Shown here piece after piece: positions 36,896 to 46,543 of a DNA stretch of 64,000 nt. A program made the position numbers and the translations under genes. The stretch is from positions 116,725 to 180,724 of the forward strand of contig JAKVBI010000013.1 in the NCBI GenBank assembly GCA_022447545.1. Direction: 5' to 3'. Numbering within the stretch: position 1 is the first letter of the stretch; each line of letters starts with the position of its first letter. Below the pieces are notes generated by a model. That model worked only from the letters and a program-made list of their open reading frames with translations, was not told the origin of the DNA and made no database searches. This DNA is from Myxococcota bacterium (GTDB taxonomy: Bacteria > Myxococcota_A > UBA9160 > SMWR01).

Positions 36896-37144
36896 GTGGG
36901 TCTCCAGTTTTGACTTCAGAGTACACCATGTCCCGTACCTCGATCCGCCCGCGTTTGATGGGATCACGCGTGCCCGGTATAGGTGGGTGGGCGCTTTGAC
37001 TCGCCGCCCCTCGGGAGCTTAGAGGGAGCCTCGAATCCCACCAAACTCCGGGTACGGGATTTTGTTCGCTCTTGGCCGAGCTGGTTGCATCTCGATCGAG
37101 ACAAAGGGAAGCTTGAATCGATTACTTATTCTCCAGGAGACGTG
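36896..37144. promoter_or_regulatory. Divergent control region of taurine operon and PhyH gene
   Basis: 249 bases separating tpa (minus) from the PhyH gene (plus). It must contain the operon promoter. I saw no clear palindrome or sigma-70 consensus and no adjacent regulator gene. Confidence 0.45.
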
Positions 37145-38050
37145 ATGCCCTTCCTGAAGCACTTCAAACCCTCGGATTCGAGAGACGCGATGATCGAGAT
37201 TTTGCGTTCCGATGGTGCGTTGATCATCGACTCGGTGGTTTCCAGTGGCTTCGTAGATGAATTGCGGAGCGAGACGGATCCCTACATGGAAGCGACTGAG
37301 AATGGGCGCGATGATTTCACAGGCCGTCGCACGACACGCACTGGTGGATTGGTTGCCCGATCCTCGAAAACACGAGATCTCATCCAGAACGCAGAGATAC
37401 TCGGGCTGTGTGATGCTTTCCTCCTCGATTACTGTGAGCGCTATCAACTTCACCTGGGTCAAATCATCCGTATCCGTCCCGGTCAGGAGGCGCAGATGAT
37501 TCATCGTGATCGCTGGGCCTGGGGGACCCATCTTGCCCATGTAGAACCGCAATTGAACACCATCTGGGCGCTGACGGACTTCACTGCCAACAACGGTGCG
37601 ACTCAAGTCGTTCCTGGAAGCACACAATGGGAAGACACCCGGCGACCGGAGCCCGGACAAATCGTGAGAGCTGAAATGAAAACAGGGTCGGTGTTCGTCT
37701 ATTCGGGATCGGTGCTCCACGGTGGAGGGCAGAACGCGAGTGATGGGGACCGAATTGGTCTGAACATCACGTATTCGTTGGGGTGGCTGCGCCAGGAGGA
37801 GAATCAATACCTCTCCACACCGCCTCACCTGGCTAGGGATCTCGAGCCGGATCTCCAAAGGTTGGTGGGCTATTCCATGGGGCAATACGCTCTGGGCTAC
37901 TTCACACCCCCGGGTCTGCCCGGAGAAAACCAGGAAGCTGTGGACCCCCAGGACGCACTGGCACCCGGCGTCCATACGCCCAAGACCTTGGGCACGCCCG
38001 GCCTGTACGAGAATCTCGTGGACAAGATTCGAAACAAGTCTGGGGAATGA
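37145..38050 (+). CDS. Phytanoyl-CoA dioxygenase (PhyH) family oxygenase
   Basis: 301 residues from the ATG at 37145, preceded by AGGAGA; the open frame to 36983 is not convincing. The iron site is H-R-D in MIHRDRWAWGTH, with distal His in SGSVLHGGGQNASDGDRIG and the 2-oxoglutarate Arg soon after. It is divergently transcribed from the taurine operon, so a sulfonate or other small-molecule role is possible but not shown. It shares little beyond the fold with the PhyH protein at 19104. Confidence 0.85.
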   Translation: MPFLKHFKPSDSRDAMIEILRSDGALIIDSVVSSGFVDELRSETDPYMEATENGRDDFTGRRTTRTGGLVARSSKTRDLIQNAEILGLCDAFLLDYCERYQLHLGQIIRIRPGQEAQMIHRDRWAWGTHLAHVEPQLNTIWALTDFTANNGATQVVPGSTQWEDTRRPEPGQIVRAEMKTGSVFVYSGSVLHGGGQNASDGDRIGLNITYSLGWLRQEENQYLSTPPHLARDLEPDLQRLVGYSMGQYALGYFTPPGLPGENQEAVDPQDALAPGVHTPKTLGTPGLYENLVDKIRNKSGE

Positions 38051-38167
38051 ATTCTTCACCGCGGCGAGTCGAGCCGGCGATGCGGCGAGAAATACCGACC
38101 TGTGGGCGTTGATCAATTTCAGCTTTTGGGATTTTTGTATGCGTTCAGGTGGATCGCTATCTGACTC

Positions 38168-38183
38168 GGCGAAATGTTTCGCC
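38168..38183. repeat. Perfect palindrome upstream of acyltransferase gene
   Basis: GGCGAAA-TG-TTTCGCC, 29 bases before the plsC-like GTG start. The size and place fit an operator, but no regulator is identified. Confidence 0.5.
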
Positions 38184-38211
38184 AGGCGAGTACCACCACT
38201 GGAGGCCGCAA

Positions 38212-38943
38212 GTGAACACTCTGCGTAGATTCGGCCTTTACGCGTGGCTTTTCGTCGCTTCCTCGCTTGCGGTTCTGGCGAGCATTGTGACCCGTTTCGG
38301 CCCTCCGAAATTTGGGAGCGATGCAACTCACGCTCTCGCCCGTTGGTGGGGGCGAGGAATGCTACGAATCACTGGGTCGATTTGCCGAGTCGAGGGGCTC
38401 GACACAATCGAGGGCTCCGGTCCCTACGTGATTTTGAGCAATCATCGGTCGCACATGGATGCGCCCGTGCTGGTTGCGAGTTTGCCATTTCCTTTCGGGT
38501 TTCTCGTCAAGAAGGAACTGATGCGGATCCCAATCTTTGCCGGCGCGATGAAATCGATCGGTTGTGTCGAAGTCAACCGTGATCGTGATGGATCGGACCA
38601 TCGGGTCCTGGACGCAGTTTCCGAACAAATTGCGCAAGGTCGAAACATCTTGGTATTTCCCGAGGGAACCCGCTCTCCGAACGACGATTTCCTTCCGTTC
38701 AAGAATGGCGGGGCGGTCTTGGCCATCAAGGCCGGTGTACCTGTTCTTCCTGTGGCCGTCAGTGGAACCAATCGTGTGGTGCCAGCTCGTATCTTGAGAG
38801 TTACTCCCGGGCCGCTGCTCCTCAGAATCGGAAAGGCGATTCCGACCAGCGGGTTGACGATGGACGACCGATACGAACTGATGGATGATGCCCGAAGAGC
38901 CATCGAAAGCATGTACGTACCGGATTACCGAGGCGACAGTTAG
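38212..38943 (+). CDS. 1-acyl-sn-glycerol-3-phosphate acyltransferase (PlsC-like)
   Basis: 243 residues from a GTG at 38212 with GGAGG seven bases upstream; an upstream GTG at 38149 has no such site. An N-terminal membrane helix precedes the PlsC domain. The four blocks are seen: NHRSHMD (catalytic H-x4-D), KKELMRIPIFAGAMKSIGCV, FPEGTRS (substrate phosphate) and the V-P-V-L-P-V-A-V segment. It acylates lysophosphatidate in the inner membrane, or a related lipid acceptor. Confidence 0.88.
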   Translation: MNTLRRFGLYAWLFVASSLAVLASIVTRFGPPKFGSDATHALARWWGRGMLRITGSICRVEGLDTIEGSGPYVILSNHRSHMDAPVLVASLPFPFGFLVKKELMRIPIFAGAMKSIGCVEVNRDRDGSDHRVLDAVSEQIAQGRNILVFPEGTRSPNDDFLPFKNGGAVLAIKAGVPVLPVAVSGTNRVVPARILRVTPGPLLLRIGKAIPTSGLTMDDRYELMDDARRAIESMYVPDYRGDS

Positions 38944-39015
38944 TTCGCACGATGTGTCTTTTCCGGGCCGCGTTCGTTGAGCCGGCGGCCGGCCCATCGA
39001 ATTGCTCGAGATCGC

Positions 39016-39624
39016 CTAGGCGTTGATGGCCGTCTGGAAGGCGGGTCTCACTTCGATTTTCTTGACGTATGCGAGAAGGTCGGTCATTTCCTCCCCGACA
39101 CAACCGAGTCGGTTGCTCATGAAACAGGCGTGGCCGAGCATGATGTCGGCTGCTGAGAAGTCTCCGATCAGGTAGTCCTTGCCGCCAAGCGCTTCGTTGA
39201 CGGGGGCCAGAGACCGGGACAAGAGACGCATTGCCTGATCGAGGGCTTCTTTGTTCTGTCTGTCGGGAGGCAACAAGACTGTCTGTACCACGATGGTGTT
39301 CACCGGGGGCATCACCATGCCCTCGCAGTAGTGGAACCACTGCAGGTATTGGGGGAAGAGGGGGGAATCCGGGTTGGGCTTGAGAGCGCCGTCGGTGTGC
39401 CGGGCCAGAATGTATTCGACGATGGCTCCCGATTCCCAGATTCGGACGTCCCCATCGTCGAGAACCGGTACCCGGCCCAGGGGATGGCGCGCGCGGTGCT
39501 CGTCGGATTTCAAATCCTTGGGGTGAAAGTCCATTCGGTTTAGCTCGTACTCCAGTCCCAACTCTTCCAACAACCAGACGATTCTCCCGGCACGTGAGTT
39601 CGGCGCGAAGTGAAGTGTCAGCAT
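39016..39624 (-). CDS. Glutathione S-transferase
   Basis: 202 residues with AAGGAG upstream. The N-terminal thioredoxin-like domain has the pattern MLTLHFAPNSRAGRIVWLLE, then LGRVPVLDDGDVRIWESGAI with the cis-Pro and the E-S glutathione contact. The C-terminal helical domain includes a YLIGDFSAADIMLGH N-capping motif. Candidate catalytic residue: Ser10. Glutathione conjugation or peroxidase activity is expected; the substrate is unknown. A second, more divergent GST lies at 50169. Confidence 0.88.
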   Translation of the reverse strand: MLTLHFAPNSRAGRIVWLLEELGLEYELNRMDFHPKDLKSDEHRARHPLGRVPVLDDGDVRIWESGAIVEYILARHTDGALKPNPDSPLFPQYLQWFHYCEGMVMPPVNTIVVQTVLLPPDRQNKEALDQAMRLLSRSLAPVNEALGGKDYLIGDFSAADIMLGHACFMSNRLGCVGEEMTDLLAYVKKIEVRPAFQTAINA

Positions 39625-39922
39625 TTCTTGCTCCTTCTGGGCATCGGTTCTCGATAGCCGGGGCCAGGGGGACCTGCCGAAGCCGACGGCGTGGACGAGC
39701 TGATTCTGCCAGACTTATGGGATCGGCGTCCGAGTTCGGACATGCGGGAGAAATCTCCAGGGTTGAAGTGGCACGGGTTTGAGACTGGGATCTAAGGGGG
39801 GCTGCGCCTCGAAAAGGGTCGTACCCCAAGGGTGGACCCGCCGAAAGATCCAAGTGAATTCAAGTGTTTGGCAGGGTCCCGCTGAAGATTGTCCCATCGA
39901 GCGCGGCGGTCGGCTGCCAGAA

Positions 39923-41122
39923 TCACACGGTGTCGAATTCGATGGGCATGTACCGATAGCCCTGGAGGAATTCTCCGAAGAATCTCTCGGCCTCCTCCTC
40001 CTTCACGGAGAACTCGGGAATCGCGGTCAGGATTTCTTCGGTGATGACCCGGCCCTCCATTTTTGCGAGGTAGTGGCCGAGGCATCGATGGAGGCCATGC
40101 CCAAAGTTGATGCTCCGGGGGCCCTTCGAGCGAAGGATGTCGAATTCATCCGGGTTCGTGAATTCTCGTTCGTCTCGACCCGCAGATTGGTACAGGAATA
40201 TGATCGGATCTCCCCGTTTCATCTTCTTGCCATGAAGTTCCATGTCTTTGACGAGCCTTCTTCCCAGGATGTTCGTCGGATGGTCGAACCGCACGCATTC
40301 TTCGAATGCATCTGGAATCAGCGTGAAATCATCTTTGACCATTTGCAGCTGATCGGGGCGCTGGTGGAGGTAGTAGAAGAGGTTTGCAACCGTAAATGGA
40401 ACGGTATCCGAGCCAGTGATAATCAACATGCTGGTGTTACCCATGATCTGTTCGTCCGTCATCCATGTGTCTTCTCGGACTCTTTCATTGACCCACGCAT
40501 TCAAATGGCTGGGAGAAGGCGTTGGGTTCTGGCGGCATTCCGTCGCCACTTGCATCATCAGCCCCATGCATTGACCGAACGCTTCTTGTCCCTTTGGAGT
40601 CGTTCCAAGAATGTCCGGGTCCCGCTCGTAGAAGATGTCGATCAACTTTCTGGCCTGGATCGCAATGTCGCGATCAAGGCCGATCATCTCGGCAATCGTG
40701 AAGAGGGCCACGTTTCGCGCAATCTCATGAATGTCGAGGGTTCCGGTTTTCAACGCAGGTTCGATCTGATCTCGGGCCAACGCTCTGACCTGGTTCTCGA
40801 GTTCTGCGACTGCGGCTTGTGAATACCGAGCACTGATCGTTTTGCGATAGTCGCGATGGTCCTGTCCATCCATGGATGGCATTGAGATGCCACCGGGTCC
40901 AGAATCCTCTCCCAACAAGAGCGGTGGGGGAGAGGTTCCCTGGGTTGCCGTCAGGTTCTCGTTGTCCAAATGTGCGTTCCAGATGTCTTCGAAGCGGCTG
41001 AGAGCCCAGGCACCACCGAAATCCTCCATGCAGTGAACGGGGTCGTTGTCTCGGAGATCCTTGTAGACGCTCCACGGATCCTCCCAGAATTCTTTGCTGT
41101 AGGGGTTGTAGTTGGTGCTCAT
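39923..41122 (-). CDS. Cytochrome P450
   Basis: 399 residues from the ATG at 41122, with GGAG upstream. Hallmarks: I-helix segment LIITGSDTVPFTVAN (O2-activating Asp-Thr), the E-x2-R pair in FEECVR, and the heme loop FGHGLHRCLGHYLAKMEGR with the axial Cys. It is a soluble class I enzyme with no membrane anchor. No ferredoxin or reductase is next to it. The family resembles bacterial P450s acting on sterols, terpenes or fatty acids, but the substrate cannot be called. Confidence 0.93.
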   Translation of the reverse strand: MSTNYNPYSKEFWEDPWSVYKDLRDNDPVHCMEDFGGAWALSRFEDIWNAHLDNENLTATQGTSPPPLLLGEDSGPGGISMPSMDGQDHRDYRKTISARYSQAAVAELENQVRALARDQIEPALKTGTLDIHEIARNVALFTIAEMIGLDRDIAIQARKLIDIFYERDPDILGTTPKGQEAFGQCMGLMMQVATECRQNPTPSPSHLNAWVNERVREDTWMTDEQIMGNTSMLIITGSDTVPFTVANLFYYLHQRPDQLQMVKDDFTLIPDAFEECVRFDHPTNILGRRLVKDMELHGKKMKRGDPIIFLYQSAGRDEREFTNPDEFDILRSKGPRSINFGHGLHRCLGHYLAKMEGRVITEEILTAIPEFSVKEEEAERFFGEFLQGYRYMPIEFDTV

Positions 41123-41345
41123 TGGATCTCCGGCGGAAGGGAACAGGAGTGTGTCTGGAGAGTTCAGCAGGGCACATGGTATCAGTTTCCAAGTGGTGCA
41201 GGATTTGGTCGATCCCCACTGCACGGCTTTGTCGGCGCATACGAAGATTCACATGGGCGTCCAGGACTTACCCTCCGAGGTCGCAGCCTTTGTTGCGGAT
41301 GAACGGAATGTCGAGGAGGCGCTCAGGGCTCGCGGTTCGAGCGTT

Positions 41346-43376
41346 TCATCCGGGAATGACGTCTCGAGGTTCTCCAGGCGCCCGGACCGTGGTCGTCCGC
41401 AGGTGATGAAGTCCGAGGATGCCCAGTAGCGCGATCAGCAGGGCCAGCATGGCCGGAGGAAGCACCGGGACTGGGGTCGGCGGAGGCTCCATGGAGTGTA
41501 GGGTGACGGCGCCCAGATCCAGGGTCGGCCCGCTCCGGCCGAACTCGATACTCACTTCTGGAGTCCCCTCGATCAGGAGTGGCTTGCCCAGCGAGGTCGT
41601 CAGATTTTCGGGATTGGCGAGGCGCACGATGCGTGGGGTCACGGAAGCTGGCACGACGATTTCGAAATCTCCCTGAGCGTTGGTCATCGCCGTTCCGATT
41701 CCTTCCACCTCGAGCAGCAGTCCTGCAAGTGCCTCGGTCCCCAACCCTTCGGGATCTCGGACCTCGAAGTGCCCACGGAAGGTCACGGGATCCACGACTG
41801 CTGGCGTTTCGTCGAAGACGAGCGTTCCCAGGTTCAGGGGAGAGTCTCCGCTGGGGAGGCTTACCTCCAACTCCGTCTTCAGATAGGAGCGATTGAAGGT
41901 AGGCAAGATGCGAACGAGGAAGAGCGCATCCGGGTATCCGATTTGAGACAGGTCCAGGCCGCCCGGGATGTCGATGGCACCCGTGAAGCGCCCCAGATCA
42001 TGCTCTTCGTCGCCGACTCCCACTGAGTAGAGGTCCACGGTCATGGGGTTGCCGTCATCGTCTACGACCTGGCCGAGAATCGGCGGTGCTTCTCGTTCCA
42101 TGATGTGGAAGGTCTGGAAGCTGGGAGCAACGCTCGGGTCGAAGAGCGACGCATTGACGGCCGCCAGTGTCTTGGGTTCGAAGAGCGCTGCGTCCGTGCC
42201 ATTGACGAGATTCACGGTTACCAGTGGCCCCAGTGCGGGCGCCGTGAGGGTGAAGTCCCCTGCTGAGTCTGTCGTGCGGGTTTGGGAGAATCCCGAGTTG
42301 TCGCTGATCGCTATGTCGCGAAAGGCTCCTGGACGACTGGGCTCGCTGCGGGAGAGGATCTCCAGGGCGTAACTGGTATTCACGTTGTGTGCGCTGGGTG
42401 GGAGGTTCACGTCGGTGAGTGCGCAATTCAGCGTGCCGCCCTGGCAGGTGTTGTTCTGGGAACTGGGTCCAGTGCCCCCATCGTGACTCCACTGGCTGTC
42501 TTTGCGCAGAAAGAGCCGAACGTTGCTCGAGCCCTGCAAGCTCCAGTCCGTGGAAAAGTCCGTCGAGTTCACGTGCCCGAGTGTGTTCTCGTGACCGACA
42601 GATCCGGTGACGATTTCCGTCACCGCAGCCGTGGAGTCGTTGCTGGCGGCATTGAAGGAGACGTTCTCGGCGGTGGTGTGCGAGATCCGCGCGCTTTCGA
42701 TCTGTCCCGGTACGGTGGCGCGGTTGCGCACTTGCAGAGTCTGGTCGAAACACTCGTGGTGGAAGATGGCGTCGTTGGCGGGGTCCAGCCAACCGATGGC
42801 ACTGCTTCCGCTCTGGCGTTCCAGGGGATAGAGGGCCTCTACGGGTAGGGTTGCGTTATCGCTCACGCTGACGGCTGGATCCGTGAAGAGTCCATTGCTC
42901 TCCCCGTCCACGGTGATCTTTGCTCCGATGGTACCTACTCCGTGGTCGAGGGCTTCGACCTCCACTGCGAAGGTGATGGTGCCCTCCCAGCGTCCCAGGG
43001 TCACGGTGTCCGGATCTCCGTCGTTCTTCTCGGTGTATCGGCGCGTTTCGCGGTGGGCCACATCGCCATTGAAATCGATTTCTAGAGTGATCACGCCCAC
43101 ATCGTCTCCACGGATGTGCCCAAAGCTCACATCGGTTTCGACACTGACAGCCCGCAACTGGCCCACGTACCAGTCGGAAGGGCCGCCCTCCAGAACTTGG
43201 ATCTGGATCGCTCCAATTTCTGGATTGTTGTCGGAAGTGGACAGCACGATGCCAATCGCAGCAATCAGACCGACCACTGCCAGAATGACACCCCAGGCTG
43301 CAAGGCTCAGCCCTGCACCTGCTTGTTTGGCGAGCAGCACCCCGACGATCAGCGTGGCTACCGCTCGCTTCAGCAT
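41346..43376 (-). CDS. Large exported beta-rich protein with C-terminal membrane segment
   Basis: 676 residues from the ATG at 43376. Two hydrophobic segments open it (KRAVATLIVGVLLAKQAGAG and AWGVILAVVGLIAAIGIVL). Several Ig-like or carboxypeptidase-regulatory-like units follow, each with FTLTAP, FEIVVPAS or FEVRDPEG-type strands. The end is P-V-P-V-L-P-P followed by MLALLIALLGILGL and a basic tail, which resembles but does not match PEP-CTERM or IPTL-CTERM signals. It is likely exported and membrane- or surface-anchored. Function unknown. Confidence 0.7.
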   Translation of the reverse strand: MLKRAVATLIVGVLLAKQAGAGLSLAAWGVILAVVGLIAAIGIVLSTSDNNPEIGAIQIQVLEGGPSDWYVGQLRAVSVETDVSFGHIRGDDVGVITLEIDFNGDVAHRETRRYTEKNDGDPDTVTLGRWEGTITFAVEVEALDHGVGTIGAKITVDGESNGLFTDPAVSVSDNATLPVEALYPLERQSGSSAIGWLDPANDAIFHHECFDQTLQVRNRATVPGQIESARISHTTAENVSFNAASNDSTAAVTEIVTGSVGHENTLGHVNSTDFSTDWSLQGSSNVRLFLRKDSQWSHDGGTGPSSQNNTCQGGTLNCALTDVNLPPSAHNVNTSYALEILSRSEPSRPGAFRDIAISDNSGFSQTRTTDSAGDFTLTAPALGPLVTVNLVNGTDAALFEPKTLAAVNASLFDPSVAPSFQTFHIMEREAPPILGQVVDDDGNPMTVDLYSVGVGDEEHDLGRFTGAIDIPGGLDLSQIGYPDALFLVRILPTFNRSYLKTELEVSLPSGDSPLNLGTLVFDETPAVVDPVTFRGHFEVRDPEGLGTEALAGLLLEVEGIGTAMTNAQGDFEIVVPASVTPRIVRLANPENLTTSLGKPLLIEGTPEVSIEFGRSGPTLDLGAVTLHSMEPPPTPVPVLPPAMLALLIALLGILGLHHLRTTTVRAPGEPRDVIPG

Positions 43377-43699
43377 CTGGTGACCTCGACGTGGGCTCGC
43401 TCCGGGAAAGCATCCGAACTGTTTCCCCATGTGCAACACGCAGGGGAGTATGGGTCCCTTCCAAAATACCACAGTGGAATGCGAGGCTCTGCGAACTGCC
43501 GCCGAGTCACCGATTTCTCGGTTGAGGCGACGATCCGTTGAGGGAGGTTTGGGTCATGAAAACCAATCTCCGATCGATTCGGTAGGTTTGAGGGCGGTTG
43601 TCTCGATATCGATCGCGTCTCCGGCGACTGCCGTCCCACGTGGTGAATTTTCCGAGGGAGGGAAGCCGAAATGGAGATCGAAAAACAGGAGAACGCTCG

Positions 43700-44464
43700 A
43701 TGAAGCCGGTTTGTTTGGTCATGGGTGCCGGAGCGGGAATCGGTGGAACTGTTGGTGCTCGTTTTGCGCGAGAGGGATATCACACTGTCCTCTGTAGACG
43801 GAGTGACGAAGAGGGCCTGCGGAAAATGATCCGGGGCATCGAAAGCAAAGGTGGCTCCGCGTCGGGATTCCTGGTGAATGCCGCAGAACCAGATGTCATC
43901 GAGGAACGCGTGGCAGAGGTCGAAAAAGACATCGGACCCATCGAGATCGTGGTCTTCAATCTGGGAGCTCAGATCGGCGACCGGGCATTGTCCGACACGA
44001 GCTATAAGGCCTTCGAACTGGGCTGGCGAATTGCAACTTTTGCTCTGTTCCGGGTTGCGTCGGTGGTCTGTCCCCGGATGGCGGATCGCGGAAAGGGCAC
44101 GATTCTCGTGACGTCTGCGACGGCGGCGGTGAGAGGAAACGCTGGACAACATTCACACGCCGCGGCCATGGGCGGTCGGAGGATGCTCTGTCAGTCTCTT
44201 AATGCAGAGTATGCGTCGAAGGGTGTTCACGTGGTTCACATTCTCATCGATGGGGCGGTCGACGCTCCCGATACGCTGGGGAAAATGCTCGGCGCTGAGA
44301 CGTTCCAGAAGCTTCGTGAAACACGTGGCATGGAGAACGATGGGCTCATGCTTCCTGAAAAAATTGCAGACACCTATTTCCATCTCGCCCAGCAGCACAG
44401 GTCGACCTGGACGTTCGAAGTCGACATGCGTTCCTTCTCAGATAGACCCTGGTGGAATCACTGA
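43700..44464 (+). CDS. Short-chain dehydrogenase-like protein lacking catalytic Tyr/Lys
   Basis: 254 residues from the ATG at 43700 with CAGGAGA upstream. The Rossmann nucleotide motif is a G-x3-G-I-G (MGAGAGIGGTVGARFAREG), and strand 4 reads N-L-G-A in place of N-N-A-G. Where the family has Y-x3-K, this protein reads HSHAAAMGGRRML, so His stands for Tyr and Met for Lys, although the upstream Ser of V-T-S-A-T remains. It may be a non-canonical or inactive SDR. It is followed by an acyl-CoA dehydrogenase gene. Confidence 0.8.
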   Translation: MKPVCLVMGAGAGIGGTVGARFAREGYHTVLCRRSDEEGLRKMIRGIESKGGSASGFLVNAAEPDVIEERVAEVEKDIGPIEIVVFNLGAQIGDRALSDTSYKAFELGWRIATFALFRVASVVCPRMADRGKGTILVTSATAAVRGNAGQHSHAAAMGGRRMLCQSLNAEYASKGVHVVHILIDGAVDAPDTLGKMLGAETFQKLRETRGMENDGLMLPEKIADTYFHLAQQHRSTWTFEVDMRSFSDRPWWNH

Positions 44465-44668
44465 GGGGCGGTGCTCGGGTGACAAATTGCTAGGAGCTAC
44501 TGTTCACACAGGGGTGCAGTGGGTTCTCGGGTATCTGCTGGACATCGGGACTCAGTTCGTCCAGAGTTTCGAGCGATCGATTACGATGGTCCCCGGAGCT
44601 TCGTAAGCAACGGCACGAATTCAGGGCACCGCTAGGTGTGGTGCCCAGTACGAGACGAGGTGGCAAAC

Positions 44669-45949
44669 ATGGCTTGGGACTTCTCCACTGAACCGGAATT
44701 CCAGGAAAAGCTCGATTGGGTCGAAAAGTTCTGCCGCGAAGAAGTCGAGCCACTGGATCTCGTTTTCCCATACGCGGTGCGTTCGAAGGACCCCAAGATC
44801 AAGGCGCTCGTGAAGCCGCTCCAGGACCAGGTCAAGGCTCAGGGACTTTGGGCCCTTTTCCTCGACGAGGAATTGGGCGGGCCAGGGCTCGGACAGCTCA
44901 AGCTGGGTCTGCTCAATGAAGTGATCGGCCGCTACGGTGCGGCGCCTCAGATCTTCGGAGCCGGTGCACCTGATACGGGGAACATGGAGATGCTTGCGGC
45001 CTACGGGACCGAGGAGCAGAAGAAGCGATGGCTGGAGCCGATGTTGAATCAGGAACTCTGGTCGGCGTATTCCATGACCGAGCCCCAGGGCGGCTCGGAT
45101 CCGCGACTCTTCAAGACCTACGCGGAGAAGGTAGGCGACTCTTGGGTGATCAATGGGGAGAAGTGGTTCACGAGTGCTGGTCGTGCGGCGGACATTCTCT
45201 TCGTCATGTGTACGAACGGTATGTTCGTCGTTCCGCGGAAGACGCCTGGGGTCGAGATCATGCCCGAGCCCAGGTCTCATAATCACATCAAATACAACGA
45301 CGTCGTGGTACCAGCGGATCACCTTCTCGGCCCCGAGGACGGTGCACGTGTGCTGGCTCAGCGCCGGCTGGGCGGGGGACGAATTCACCACGCCATGCGA
45401 ACGATCTCTCAGTGCCGTTTGGCGTTCGACATGATGTGTGAGCGAGCACTCAGCCGCGAATCACATGGGAAAATCATCAGTGAGCATCAGATGGTGCAGG
45501 AGAAGATTGCCGAGTCGTATGCTTCCATCCGCATGCTTCGCCTCTTCGTGTTGGAGACGGCGTGGAAGATCGATAATTCCAGCACCCAGGAAACACGAAC
45601 CGACATTGCAGCGGTGAAGTACACAATGGCAAAGGTTCTCCGGGAAGTATCGTTCAATGCACTGCATATTCTCGGATCGCTGGGCACCACGAATCTCACA
45701 CCAATCCAAGCGATGTACGCCGGAGCGCCCACGATGGGCATTGCGGACGGTGTGGATGAGGTTCACAAAGCGACGGTCGCCCGCAATGTGCTTGCGATGT
45801 ACGAGCCCCATGAAGGCTACTGGCCTACCGAATACCTCCCGGCGAAGCGCGAAAAAGCGCGCGAGAAGTTCGAGCCTCTCTTCGTCAAGGACCCGGAGCT
45901 GAGGAAGATTGCGGACGGCTTCGCCAAATATATCGCCAGGCGTACTTAG
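44669..45949 (+). CDS. Acyl-CoA dehydrogenase
   Basis: 426 residues from the ATG at 44669. FAD and substrate motifs: YSMTEPQGGSDPRL, INGEKWFTSAGRAADILFVM and the C-terminal FNALHILGSLGTTNLTPIQA region. It oxidises acyl-CoA to the trans-2-enoyl-CoA with electrons passed to ETF. Chain length is unknown. The gene belongs to a same-strand run of SDR, SDR, amidohydrolase and symporter genes that looks catabolic. Confidence 0.9.
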   Translation: MAWDFSTEPEFQEKLDWVEKFCREEVEPLDLVFPYAVRSKDPKIKALVKPLQDQVKAQGLWALFLDEELGGPGLGQLKLGLLNEVIGRYGAAPQIFGAGAPDTGNMEMLAAYGTEEQKKRWLEPMLNQELWSAYSMTEPQGGSDPRLFKTYAEKVGDSWVINGEKWFTSAGRAADILFVMCTNGMFVVPRKTPGVEIMPEPRSHNHIKYNDVVVPADHLLGPEDGARVLAQRRLGGGRIHHAMRTISQCRLAFDMMCERALSRESHGKIISEHQMVQEKIAESYASIRMLRLFVLETAWKIDNSSTQETRTDIAAVKYTMAKVLREVSFNALHILGSLGTTNLTPIQAMYAGAPTMGIADGVDEVHKATVARNVLAMYEPHEGYWPTEYLPAKREKAREKFEPLFVKDPELRKIADGFAKYIARRT

Positions 45950-46027
45950 CCCCAATTCATCCAACCACCCGGCTTTGGCGACGCGATTCGAGGGGCTGGA
46001 AACGGTGGGTATCTTCCGAAGTCAGAG

Positions 46028-46330
46028 ATGTTCTTGCCTCGGTGGCTTGGTTTGGCGGGTAGACGGAGGCAACTCGTAGGGGGTGCGTTCGGAAACATCC
46101 CGGCGTACATGGCTGAACTGTTTCCGACTCGGATTCGGTCGAGTGCCATTGGAATTGCCTACAACCTCTCGATGGGCGTATTGGGAGGAACTTCTCCTCT
46201 CGTCAGCACCTGGTTGATTTCTCAAACACGCGACATTGCAGCACCTGCCTACTGTCTCATCTTTCTGTCGCTCGTAACGTTCGCGGCTCTGTGCACACTG
46301 CATGTGCGCGACGGTGGGAAATTGGCTTAG
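46028..46330 (+). pseudogene. C-terminal remnant of a major facilitator (MHS-like) transporter
   Basis: About 100 residues, of which the last 80 (YMAELFPTRIRSSAIGIAYN onward, then LGGTSPLVSTWLI and IFLSLVTFAALC) are the last three or four helices of a metabolite:H+ symporter-type MFS protein. The N-terminal eight or more helices are absent and the first 25 residues are not transporter-like. It is inferred to be a deletion remnant. Confidence 0.7.
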
Positions 46331-46543
46331 CCAACCGCTTTTTGGGGTTGTTCTCGGTAAATATCATCCGCGCCGTGTTTTCGTCGAATCCATGGTAGGC
46401 GCTTTCCGCGGTGGGCTCGAGATGTTCCTCTCGAGTGATTCGTCTGAACCGCGACACTGAGTTTACACTCTCAGTCCTTGGCTTTAGGATGGGTGCGGCT
46501 TCCTGACTCCGCTCGATACCCACCCATGGAGACCCAAAGCCTC

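Noticed and set aside
37019-38326. 435-residue minus-strand frame opposite the PhyH gene
   Set aside because: Shadow; it also runs into the plsC-like gene region.
45315-45323. Minus-strand GGTGATCCG inside the acyl-CoA dehydrogenase gene
   Set aside because: No CGAC box at the 13-14 base spacing and not upstream of a minus-strand gene.
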